A DNA stretch of 64,000 nt from CAZKBP01 sp964551015 (GTDB lineage Bacteria > Bacteroidota > Bacteroidia > Cytophagales > Microscillaceae): positions 156,878 through 220,877 of the forward strand of contig CAZKBP010000008.1 in NCBI GenBank assembly GCA_964551015.1. Reading direction: 5' to 3'. How positions within the stretch are numbered: position 1 is the stretch's first letter; each line of letters starts with the position of its first letter. The notes beneath the pieces were generated by a model. It had not been told where the DNA came from, did no database searches, and saw nothing but the letters and a program-made list of their open reading frames with translations. Shown here piece by piece: positions 9,608 through 16,822 of the stretch. A program made the position numbers and the translations under genes.

Positions 9608-10378
9608 TTAGTTTAGGAAAACATTCAATACCAAGATGATGGTGGATATCCCACTGAAAACCGTCGTAATCAGAGGGAGATTTACACGCCGTGCCTGAGC
9701 TTTGACTGGATCAGCAATGAGTACATCATTAGGCAATAAGTAGAAGTATTCTGATTCTAATATTTTTGGATTTGTTAAGTCTAGAATGATGGCTTCTACA
9801 CCCCCGTCGGCACGCTGACGAATCAGGCGCACACTTTTACGGTTCGCAAAGTCTGTAAAATCTCCAGCCATGGAGATCGCCTGCAAAATATTAATCTGAT
9901 CGGCGAATACTCGATAAGTATTAGGGGTTCTAACCTCCCCTAAGATACTAATTCTATAGCTAAAAAGCTTCACGATGACCGTGGCATCCGAGTAATAGGC
10001 GTCTACTTCTTCCTGAATTTTCTTTTGAACCTGAGTAATGGTTAAGCCTGCTACGGGTACACTACCAATGAGGGGCATGGTAATAAGACCCTCAGGATTG
10101 ATGATGTAGCCATTCGTGTAAAGCATGGCATCTGCCCCACCTGCACCCATTTGAATGTTTTGCTCAATACTAAATTGATCTACAGATTCGGACTCACTAC
10201 TAAAGATACGAACGTTGATGATGTCATTGGGTTGGAGAGGGTAATCGCTTCTGCGGTTTTTGTATTCTTTCGGTTTTTCGGTGGAGAGGTCTTCGTCCTG
10301 AATATAAAGAATTTTCTTATTACTGAGGCAGGAAGAAGCGATCACTATTAGCGCGAGGCCATAGAATAACTTTTTCAT
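9608..10378 (-). CDS. Wza-like polysaccharide export lipoprotein
   Basis: An outer-membrane polysaccharide export protein of about 256 residues. The ATG at 10378 is preferred over the upstream in-frame start at 10453 because it begins a clear lipoprotein signal peptide (MKKLFYGLALIVIASSC, lipobox cysteine at residue 17). A Poly_export domain follows (LQPNDIINVRIFSSES), then SLBB-like domains (ISILGEVRTPNTYRV). The C-terminus ends in a hydrophobic helix that may cross the membrane. It is the first gene of the exopolysaccharide operon, 80 bp before the Wzc-like kinase, and should form the export channel. Confidence 0.92.
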   Translation of the reverse strand: MKKLFYGLALIVIASSCLSNKKILYIQDEDLSTEKPKEYKNRRSDYPLQPNDIINVRIFSSESESVDQFSIEQNIQMGAGGADAMLYTNGYIINPEGLITMPLIGSVPVAGLTITQVQKKIQEEVDAYYSDATVIVKLFSYRISILGEVRTPNTYRVFADQINILQAISMAGDFTDFANRKSVRLIRQRADGGVEAIILDLTNPKILESEYFYLLPNDVLIADPVKAQARRVNLPLITTVFSGISTIILVLNVFLN

Positions 10379-10993
10379 AAATATAATGCTATTAAAGTAC
10401 CCGATTTTAGAATTTATTAGTTCACAAACTTTTACGCTGTTTTTAAGCTTCATTTGTTTTTAGTTTCAAGTTTGGGTTACGGTTTTCTGACCATAAGGTA
10501 GTAAGACGCTAATCTTTTCCTAAACTTGGCTATGTAATAAAAACAAATTGAATTGCTCTACACGCATCAAGGGCTAAGCCAAGTCAGCTTAATTTTGCCC
10601 CTTACTCTCGTGAGCAGTCGCTAAGAACGTCATTTTCGGGCTTATTTCTCTTATAATCAAGTTTTTTATGGAGCTTTTTATTTTTTCTTCTCCCAAAAGA
10701 TGAGAAAATTAAGCGATCAGGATTCATTTATTTTCCCAAAAAGAGAATTTATTTTTCAATTTTGTACCTTATCTCTGAAATTTTTCACGAAGAAGGCCTT
10801 TGTGAGAAGCAAGATTTCTTTCCCACATTTTCTCTTAACACTAAAAACCATTCTTTACTTACAAAATATTGCTTGCCCTTAGGCATAAAGAATGGGAGCC
10901 ATCCACGTTTTATTTTCTTTTTTTGATTAGTTTCGCTTGTATGTTACTTCTGTAAGTTTTAAGCTAATTTGAATATCTTTCCTTCCGAACGCT
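10379..10993. other. 615-bp intergenic region between divergent genes
   Basis: This A/T-rich gap separates the leftward exopolysaccharide operon from the rightward DUF2064 gene, and must contain the promoters of both. An in-frame extension of the Wza-like ORF reaches 10453 but does not resemble a mature protein. No convincing -33/-7 pair, tRNA or RNA hairpin with a T-tract was found. A long 5' leader for the exopolysaccharide transcript is possible. Confidence 0.5.
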
Positions 10994-11596
10994 TTGAGAA
11001 AATTACTCATCATTTTTATCAAAAATCCTATCGCCGGTCGGGTCAAAACCCGATTGGCTCGCAGTATCGGAGACGAGGCTGCCCTTCAGATCTATCACGA
11101 GTTGCTGAACCATACGCATCAAGTCAGTTCGGCTTTGTCGGGTGTTGATAGGGCAGTATATTACTCTGATTTCGTGAATATCTCTGATCTCTGGGAAACT
11201 TCTGCTTATCAAAAGTTTCTGCAAACTGGTGAAGATTTGGGTGAACGCATGTATCAAGCTTTCCAGCACAGCTTTTCACGTGGCTACACAAGAGCCGTGA
11301 TTATCGGGAGCGACTGTGCAGAACTTACGCCCGCTATTTTAGAAGATGCTTTTCAAAGCTTAGAAAATCACGACTTCGTGCTCGGGCCTGCCCTAGATGG
11401 AGGCTATTATTTATTGGGAATGAACCAGTTGGAGGAAAGCATTTTTAGGAATAAAAAATGGAGCACCCAGCACGTACTCTCTGATACCATGCAAGACTTA
11501 CAAGCGCGAGCCTATTCTTACCATCTGCTCCCCAAGCTTTCTGATATTGATGAGCTTAAAGATTGGGAAGCCTGGAAGAAACGTTCACAAGATTGA
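10994..11596 (+). CDS. DUF2064 / TIGR04282-type glycosyltransferase
   Basis: A 200-residue protein of the family named after arsenosugar biosynthesis, related to nucleotidyltransferase-like GT-A folds. Diagnostic pieces are IKNPIAGRVKTRLARSIG at the N-terminus, VIIGSDCAELTPAIL near residue 110 and LGPALDGGYYLLGM near residue 135, where aspartates would hold a metal and nucleotide sugar. The start is a TTG codon; no earlier ATG fits the family start. It ends 3 bp from the stop of the convergent GH113-like gene. No arsenic genes are nearby, so the arsenosugar role is not supported by context. Confidence 0.85.
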   Translation: MRKLLIIFIKNPIAGRVKTRLARSIGDEAALQIYHELLNHTHQVSSALSGVDRAVYYSDFVNISDLWETSAYQKFLQTGEDLGERMYQAFQHSFSRGYTRAVIIGSDCAELTPAILEDAFQSLENHDFVLGPALDGGYYLLGMNQLEESIFRNKKWSTQHVLSDTMQDLQARAYSYHLLPKLSDIDELKDWEAWKKRSQD

Positions 11597-11599
11597 AAA

Positions 11600-12667
11600 T
11601 TACTCTTGTACCTTCCCGTACCAATTGCGCACCACGGCCTCGGCCACTTTGCCTTGGGGTGTATAATCGCGTTCTCTCCTTCCCCCATGACGAGAAGTAT
11701 GGGCATACCATTTCCAAAGAAAACCGCCCGCAAACCAATCTTCCTCGAAAAACTTTCGGAAAAGTGCTTCCAAAGCTCGGCTCTGTGCCTGCTCATTTAC
11801 TACGGCTTCGCGGTCTGACTCCCAAGGTCGCTTAGCCGCAAAAGCTACACTTCGGTAGCCAAATTCTGTAAAAAGAATCGGTTTTTGGTATTGTTGGCTA
11901 TACTGCTCGAGGGTTTGAAAAGCAGGTTCCCAAGCTTGTAATAAGGTATCTATCTCGGGTAACACAGCTTCGGAGAGTGGAAAATAGGCATCTACTCCGA
12001 TATAATCCAAGTCTTCCCAGAAAGGAAAACGACGATAGGCATCCCAATTGGCCGCATAAGTCAGAGGGCCAGAATAAATTTCGCGTACTTTTCTAATCAA
12101 TTGCTTCCAGAAGGCTGGTCTTTCTTTGACAAATCTTGCCCATTCTGTCCCTATACAAAACAAAGACACTTGCATAGAATCCGCCAAGTGGGCGTAGTGT
12201 AAAATGTATTTTTCGTAATTTTGCTCCCAAGCAACCCAATCTTCAGGATTTTCAAAGCCAAACTGCCCCGTGTAGCTCCCCCGTCTAATCCAGAGGTGTG
12301 GTTTGAGCATGACTTTAATATTTCTGGCCTTGGCCATTTGGATGCAGGCGATTACTCCTTCGGTTTTTTCTCCCCACCATTGTCTGCCTTCATCGTACCA
12401 GATGTGGGTAGTATCGGGGCGACTAAAAGCATAGGGCATCAAGCTAACCCAATTGGCACGTACTAATTGGATAGAATCAAAGGTGGTGGCCTCCATCGGA
12501 CGGGGTGAACCCACCAAACTCAAACCAGCTATCTTTGCCTCTGCCTGTACAGTTGCGGTCGGCGCAAGTGGCGAGGAGGCAGAGTGGTTTTTCATACGGC
12601 AGTGGGATACTACGAGACATATAATTACCAGACTGGAGGAGGCCCAAAGGAATTTATTTTTCTTCAT
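11600..12667 (-). CDS. GH113-like glycoside hydrolase lipoprotein
   Basis: A protein of about 355 residues, read from the ATG at 12667, which opens a hydrophobic signal segment with a possible lipobox cysteine (LVVSHC). The mature part looks like a TIM-barrel hydrolase related to GH113 mannanases. FCIGTEWARF carries the likely acid/base glutamate and LFTEFGYRS the likely nucleophile glutamate near the C-terminus. MLKPHLWIRRG and YIGVDAYFPLSE are further family-like segments. It is probably anchored in the periplasm or outer membrane. Substrate is not determined. Confidence 0.78.
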   Translation of the reverse strand: MKKNKFLWASSSLVIICLVVSHCRMKNHSASSPLAPTATVQAEAKIAGLSLVGSPRPMEATTFDSIQLVRANWVSLMPYAFSRPDTTHIWYDEGRQWWGEKTEGVIACIQMAKARNIKVMLKPHLWIRRGSYTGQFGFENPEDWVAWEQNYEKYILHYAHLADSMQVSLFCIGTEWARFVKERPAFWKQLIRKVREIYSGPLTYAANWDAYRRFPFWEDLDYIGVDAYFPLSEAVLPEIDTLLQAWEPAFQTLEQYSQQYQKPILFTEFGYRSVAFAAKRPWESDREAVVNEQAQSRALEALFRKFFEEDWFAGGFLWKWYAHTSRHGGRRERDYTPQGKVAEAVVRNWYGKVQE

Positions 12668-12821
12668 CTCTTGGATCAATAAAACTCGGGATAGTACTTC
12701 AACAAACCTTGGCTGGAAAAAATTCTAGGGGAATTGTAAATTGCAAGTCGGTGAATTCTCATTCGTTACAAATTCTAAATTCAGATATTATTTGGAAATT
12801 TGATGAAAAAGAAATTCCCTC

Positions 12822-12958
12822 TTATACCAATCCATCTCTGTGATGAGCACACTTCAATGGGAGTGGACTTTCTGCGGGAATACCCTAAAATTCCTCTGTG
12901 TCTCCGTGTTTGGATAAGCCATTCAGAGCTGTGCACAGAGAATATGGATGGGTATGAA
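12822..12958. mobile_element. MITE-like element, copy A
   Basis: This noncoding 137-bp block has imperfect terminal inverted repeats: the left end reads TTATACCAATCCAT and the right end, reverse complemented, reads TTCATACCCATCCAT; both continue into CTCTGTG. Its inside matches the reverse complement of 27149-27271 in the same order (CTCTGTGAT, ACACTT, AATGGG, CCTCTGTG, CCATTCAGA). It carries no plausible gene, which is the structure of a miniature inverted-repeat element. The parental transposase is not in the window. A clear target-site duplication was not identified. Confidence 0.65.
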
Positions 12959-13104
12959 CCTAGTGAAAAATTGCATAAGAATAAGCGCGGGGACATTCAG
13001 CATCCGAGAATTAAGACAGGAATTGGTGATCTATCATTTGTAACATACAATTTCCTCCTTTTCTCATTAATAAGAAAACACATTGTATTAAAATTCTAGA
13101 TGTT

Positions 13105-14268
13105 ATGTCAAAAGACCTACACCACGAACAGATTCAAACCAATAATCCAGAAATCGGAAGGGAACAGCCGGATTTTAAAAGAACCCTCTGGATACAAGAC
13201 CAACATATTCAAGTGATTGACCAACGCCAACTACCTCACGCGCAAGTAGTTCAAGACCTTACTACTGTGGATGAAGTGGTCAATGCGATTAAAGAAATGG
13301 TCGTACGGGGTGCGCCGCTCATCGGAGCCACAGCCGCCTACGGGGTTCACTTTGCCTGTTTGGAAGCCGAGGGCACACAAGCACCCGAGCAATACTTTAA
13401 GGCTTCTATGCAAAAGCTTTCCCAATCTCGCCCCACGGCCGTGAATCTATTTTGGGCGATCAATCGGGTTGTCAAAGCCATCGAGGGGCTGGAAAGCTGG
13501 TCAGACAAAGCCCAAATCGCTTGGACCGAAGCCAGTGAAATCGTGGAAGAAGACGTAACAATCTGTCGGTCTATTGGTGAAAATGGCTTACCCATCATCG
13601 AGCAAATTAGCCAGCAAAAATCAGGTGAAGCAGTCAATATTCTGACCCATTGCAATGCGGGTATGCTGGGTTGTATCGAGTGGGGCACCGCCACCTCGCC
13701 CATCTACCAAGCGCACCAAAAAGGCATCCCAGTGCACGTATGGGTAGACGAAACGCGTCCGCGCAACCAAGGAGCAAGTCTGACGGCCTGGGAACTCACC
13801 CAAGCGGGTATTCCACACACGGTCATCGTGGACAATGCGGGTGGGCATTTGATGCAGCACGGCCTCGTGGATATGGTCATCGTGGGGACAGACCGAACGA
13901 CTCGCCAAGGAGATGTAGCCAATAAAATCGGAACTTATCTAAAAGCCTTGGCGGCCCGAGACAACGGGATTCCCTTTTACGTGGCTCTCCCTTCGACCAC
14001 CATTGACTGGGCGGTGAGAGACGGTCTCCAAGAAATTCCGATTGAAGAACGTAGCCCCAACGAAGTGAAATACATTCAGGGGATGGTTGATGGAAAAATA
14101 CAGCAGGTACTCCTCACGCCAGAAAATAGCCCAGCAAGCAACTACGGTTTTGATGTGACGCCTGCCCGTTTGGTAACCGCCCTCATCACGGAAAGAGGCG
14201 TATGTCACGCGAATGAAGTAGCGATGCTGGAGCTTTTCCCCGAGAAAAAAGAACCGATGGAGATTTAA
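13105..14268 (+). CDS. mtnA: S-methyl-5-thioribose-1-phosphate isomerase
   Basis: A 387-residue aldose-ketose isomerase converting methylthioribose-1-phosphate to methylthioribulose-1-phosphate in methionine salvage. Family signatures are MVVRGAPLIGATAAYG, the catalytic-cysteine strand NILTHCNAGMLG near residue 180, the DETRPRNQGA loop, and VGTDRTTRQGDVANKIGTY with the catalytic aspartate. It shares the fold with eIF2B-alpha proteins, but the active-site residues favour MtnA. The first 30 residues are an unconserved extension. No other methionine-salvage genes lie beside it, and no SAM riboswitch was seen upstream. Confidence 0.95.
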   Translation: MSKDLHHEQIQTNNPEIGREQPDFKRTLWIQDQHIQVIDQRQLPHAQVVQDLTTVDEVVNAIKEMVVRGAPLIGATAAYGVHFACLEAEGTQAPEQYFKASMQKLSQSRPTAVNLFWAINRVVKAIEGLESWSDKAQIAWTEASEIVEEDVTICRSIGENGLPIIEQISQQKSGEAVNILTHCNAGMLGCIEWGTATSPIYQAHQKGIPVHVWVDETRPRNQGASLTAWELTQAGIPHTVIVDNAGGHLMQHGLVDMVIVGTDRTTRQGDVANKIGTYLKALAARDNGIPFYVALPSTTIDWAVRDGLQEIPIEERSPNEVKYIQGMVDGKIQQVLLTPENSPASNYGFDVTPARLVTALITERGVCHANEVAMLELFPEKKEPMEI

Positions 14269-14301
14269 TACTCGGTAACCAAAGTCAACGAATAGGGGCA
14301 T

Positions 14302-14328
14302 CTCGCGCTCGTCTCAGACGAGTGCGAG
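14302..14328. repeat. strong palindrome between convergent genes
   Basis: A 13-bp inverted repeat (CTCGCGCTCGTCT / AGACGAGTGCGAG, one mismatch) flanks a single C. It lies between the 3' ends of mtnA and the antiporter gene. It lacks a T-tract on either side, so it is either a factor-assisted transcription barrier or a dispersed palindromic repeat rather than a classical intrinsic terminator. Confidence 0.6.
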
Positions 14329-14354
14329 CATTACAGCAACTTGGATTAAATAAT

Positions 14355-15926
14355 TTAGTTTAAGAAATACTCAGCAGGCTCTTCAGCTCTGGCTTTTCGT
14401 GCCAGCGACCAAGATAAGAATGGTGGCGTGACTAAGGTAGTCAAAATCACCATGATAATAATCACCGAAAAGAGTTCTCCATTCAAAACACCCAGTGATT
14501 TACCGATACTGGCGAAAATCAAACCTACTTCACCGCGAGGAACCATGCCTATCCCAATGATCCATCGGTGGTTAGGTTTGGGCACGATCAGAGAAGTTAC
14601 TAATTTACCGACAATTGCGACCAAAGTGATGACCAAGCCCAAGCCAATCACCCGCAAGTCGGTAAAAGCTGAAATATCTACCTGCATGCCCATTACTACA
14701 AAAAAAACGGGGGCAAAAATCCCTTCAATCGGGGCCACAATCGCCTCTACGGTACTATGGTCGCGGATGTGCTCCTCGACCGTTTCACCCTCATTGAGGA
14801 TAAAGTATTCTTCGCGAATAATCAAACCAGCCGCGAAAGCCCCCACGATGGTAGCCAAGCCAATGCTATCGGCCAGCCATGACAAGAGCGTTAATAAAGC
14901 CAATGGATACAGTAAGCGTATGTTTTGGTGGTCTAAGCGATCCGTAAAACGAATGGTCTTCTCCAAAAGATTTAACCCAAAAAACAAGACCAAACCTAGA
15001 AACAAAACGGATTTGAGTAAAATCCAACTTATCGTCAAAATAGATACCGAACCCGTGGTAATAATTCCACTCACAATGGCTAACACAATCAATCCTAACA
15101 CATCATCAATAACCGCCGCTCCTAACACAATCTTGGCCTCTGGAATTTGGAGCTGATTCATATCTTTAAAAACCCTAGCCGTGATGCCAATGCTGGTTGC
15201 ACACAGCGAAGCCCCCACGAAAATGGCTACATTCGAGTCTTCTAACTCGGGCATCAACCAGCCCGTGGCTAAATACCCTAGTAGAAAAGGAGCCGCGATT
15301 CCGATGAGAGCCACGGCTAAGGAAATACCCCCTGCTTGTCGCATCTCTTCCATGCTACTTTCCAAACCCACGATAAACAGCAGTAGGATTACGCCAAAAC
15401 TGGACAGAAACAAAATGGATTTCGCCAGCAAAAGATATTGTAAAAAATTGGGATTTGACAGCACCACAAACAATTTACTTTCTGTTGCTTGATCATAGTC
15501 TTGTGCTTTGAGATCAGCTTGTATCGCTTCGTCCCAGGTCAAATTTGTTTGTACTACTTTCTCCACCGTCCGGATAATCTCATCATTATGGCGGATAATG
15601 GTCAGCCCCGGATCACCGATTTGATACAAGATAGAACCCACCACCATCCCAATTAGTAGCTCGCCCAGCACAGGAGATTGCCCTGTTAACTGAGAGAGAT
15701 AATGCCCAACGACAGCGCACAGAATCAACAAGGCCAGTGCTCTAAACACCACCGCGTATGGGTCGCCGTGTTCCACTTCATGATGATTGGTTGCTTCGGT
15801 TTCGCTATGGGCTTGGGTCGTATCTGCTTCCAAAGATTGCGCAAAGCTGTGCTGTGCTTTCCAGCATTCTAAACTGAGTATGCCCCCCAAAAGAATCACA
15901 ATTACCAGTATTTTTTTAAATTTCAT
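14355..15926 (-). CDS. CPA2-family cation/proton antiporter
   Basis: A 523-residue membrane protein with an N-terminal signal-like segment and about twelve further transmembrane helices of the Na+/H+ exchanger (PF00999) type. The conserved discontinuous-helix region GAAVIDDVLGLIVLAI contains the paired aspartates of ion-binding CPA2 antiporters, and PRGEVGLIFASIG is the conserved late helix. An insertion of about 60 hydrophilic residues follows the second helix (near residues 110-160). No C-terminal TrkA-N domain is present. It probably exchanges Na+ or K+ for protons at the inner membrane. Confidence 0.9.
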   Translation of the reverse strand: MKFKKILVIVILLGGILSLECWKAQHSFAQSLEADTTQAHSETEATNHHEVEHGDPYAVVFRALALLILCAVVGHYLSQLTGQSPVLGELLIGMVVGSILYQIGDPGLTIIRHNDEIIRTVEKVVQTNLTWDEAIQADLKAQDYDQATESKLFVVLSNPNFLQYLLLAKSILFLSSFGVILLLFIVGLESSMEEMRQAGGISLAVALIGIAAPFLLGYLATGWLMPELEDSNVAIFVGASLCATSIGITARVFKDMNQLQIPEAKIVLGAAVIDDVLGLIVLAIVSGIITTGSVSILTISWILLKSVLFLGLVLFFGLNLLEKTIRFTDRLDHQNIRLLYPLALLTLLSWLADSIGLATIVGAFAAGLIIREEYFILNEGETVEEHIRDHSTVEAIVAPIEGIFAPVFFVVMGMQVDISAFTDLRVIGLGLVITLVAIVGKLVTSLIVPKPNHRWIIGIGMVPRGEVGLIFASIGKSLGVLNGELFSVIIIMVILTTLVTPPFLSWSLARKARAEEPAEYFLN

Positions 15927-16095
15927 AAATTAAATTTTGAAATTTTCATTAAGTCCTAAAATTAGAATATCCGCCAAAGTTTGGCAAATTCACTATGAAA
16001 AATGGGAATTAAAAAAGAAAATTGGTCAGAAATGACAGACTTGTAGCTGGTAGTAGTGTGGAAGCGATTCCCTAGCCACACTTCTGATTCTTGAC

Positions 16096-16103
16096 TAAAT
16101 TTG
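16096..16103 (+). promoter_or_regulatory. candidate -7 element of the OmpA-like gene
   Basis: TAAATTTG matches the Bacteroidota -7 consensus TAnnTTTG and lies 37 bp before the start of the OmpA-like gene. No clear TTG sits at the expected -33 distance, so this is only a candidate. Confidence 0.35.
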
Positions 16104-16140
16104 CTATCTTCACTATTGAAACATTGTTCAGATCGTAGAG

Positions 16141-16557
16141 ATGAAACGAATTGCCTTATTTTTTATCTTTTTGACCTATGGAGGTTGCTTGCTTGCCCAA
16201 GAAAAAGCTCTCGAGGAGATTCGCAAAAGTGTCTATTTTGGAGGAGGCAGTTACTACATTGATAAACAACAAATAGAGGAAATTCGGGAGTTGATCGAGT
16301 CCATTCCCAATTTAGATCGCTACCAGATCAGCATCACCAGTCATACAGACAATATCGGGGGTAGAGAATACAACGAATGGCTCTCTCAGAAAAGAAGTGA
16401 CGCAGTACTGGAGCAATTAATCCAAAATAATATCCCCCATGAAAAAGTCTTTATCAAAGATTTCGGGCAAAACAACCCCCTCTACAACAACGGTACAACG
16501 AATGGAAGACGCCTCAACCGAAGAGTAGATATTCATTTTACCCCACTGACCCTTTGA
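16141..16557 (+). CDS. small OmpA-domain secreted protein
   Basis: A 138-residue protein with a signal peptide (residues 1-20, ending LLAQ) followed directly by an OmpA-type peptidoglycan-binding domain. Key pieces are ITSHTDNIGGREYNEWLSQKRS, FGQNNPLYNN and GRRLNRRVDIHF; the TD...N...LS..RS pattern is the diaminopimelate-binding signature. There is no beta-barrel or lipobox, so it is probably a free periplasmic or loosely attached peptidoglycan-binding protein. It is transcribed alone, followed by the small gene at 16630. Confidence 0.88.
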   Translation: MKRIALFFIFLTYGGCLLAQEKALEEIRKSVYFGGGSYYIDKQQIEEIRELIESIPNLDRYQISITSHTDNIGGREYNEWLSQKRSDAVLEQLIQNNIPHEKVFIKDFGQNNPLYNNGTTNGRRLNRRVDIHFTPLTL

Positions 16558-16629
16558 GTTCAACAAAAAAGGCACACTTTCGTACTTTTCTTTAAATTTG
16601 TCTTTCAAATAAATATTTACGCTTTCATT

Positions 16630-16803
16630 ATGCAGTTACAAGTAGGTGATATGGTAATTGATCCCAAATCTTCGGAGCTAGGCCCTGGTCAAATTCTCAA
16701 AATTGGTATCGTAGATGGGCAAGCGATTTGCCTCATTCGTTTCAAAGGTATGGAAGGTGAATTTTGGGTAACCGCCGAAGATTTACAGAAAGTTTCGGCT
16801 TAG
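16630..16803 (+). CDS. small 57-residue hypothetical protein
   Basis: An ATG-started ORF of 57 codons plus stop, beginning MQLQVGDMVIDPKSSELGPG and ending with VTAEDLQKVSA. The pattern VGDMV...GPGQILKI....ICLIRFKGMEGEFWV resembles small SH3/Tudor-like barrels such as DUF3553 or CarD-type RNA-polymerase-binding modules (short strands with a G-x-G turn). That fold comparison is an inference. A TAAATTTG -7-like element lies at 16593-16600. The downstream gene is convergent. Confidence 0.6.
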   Translation: MQLQVGDMVIDPKSSELGPGQILKIGIVDGQAICLIRFKGMEGEFWVTAEDLQKVSA

Positions 16804-16822
16804 CGCCACTTTTGCTCTTCAC

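Noticed and set aside
10700..10882. 60-codon ORF in the exopolysaccharide leader gap
   Set aside because: Low-complexity, Phe/Leu-rich translation of A/T-rich DNA with no ribosome-binding site or homology pattern.
12800..13099. 99-codon plus-strand ORF between GH113-like gene and mtnA
   Set aside because: It covers MITE copy A and its product has no protein-like pattern; the element explains the open frame.
14428..15156. 242-codon plus-strand ORF opposite the antiporter
   Set aside because: A shadow of the transmembrane region on the other strand; it lacks any domain or start signal.
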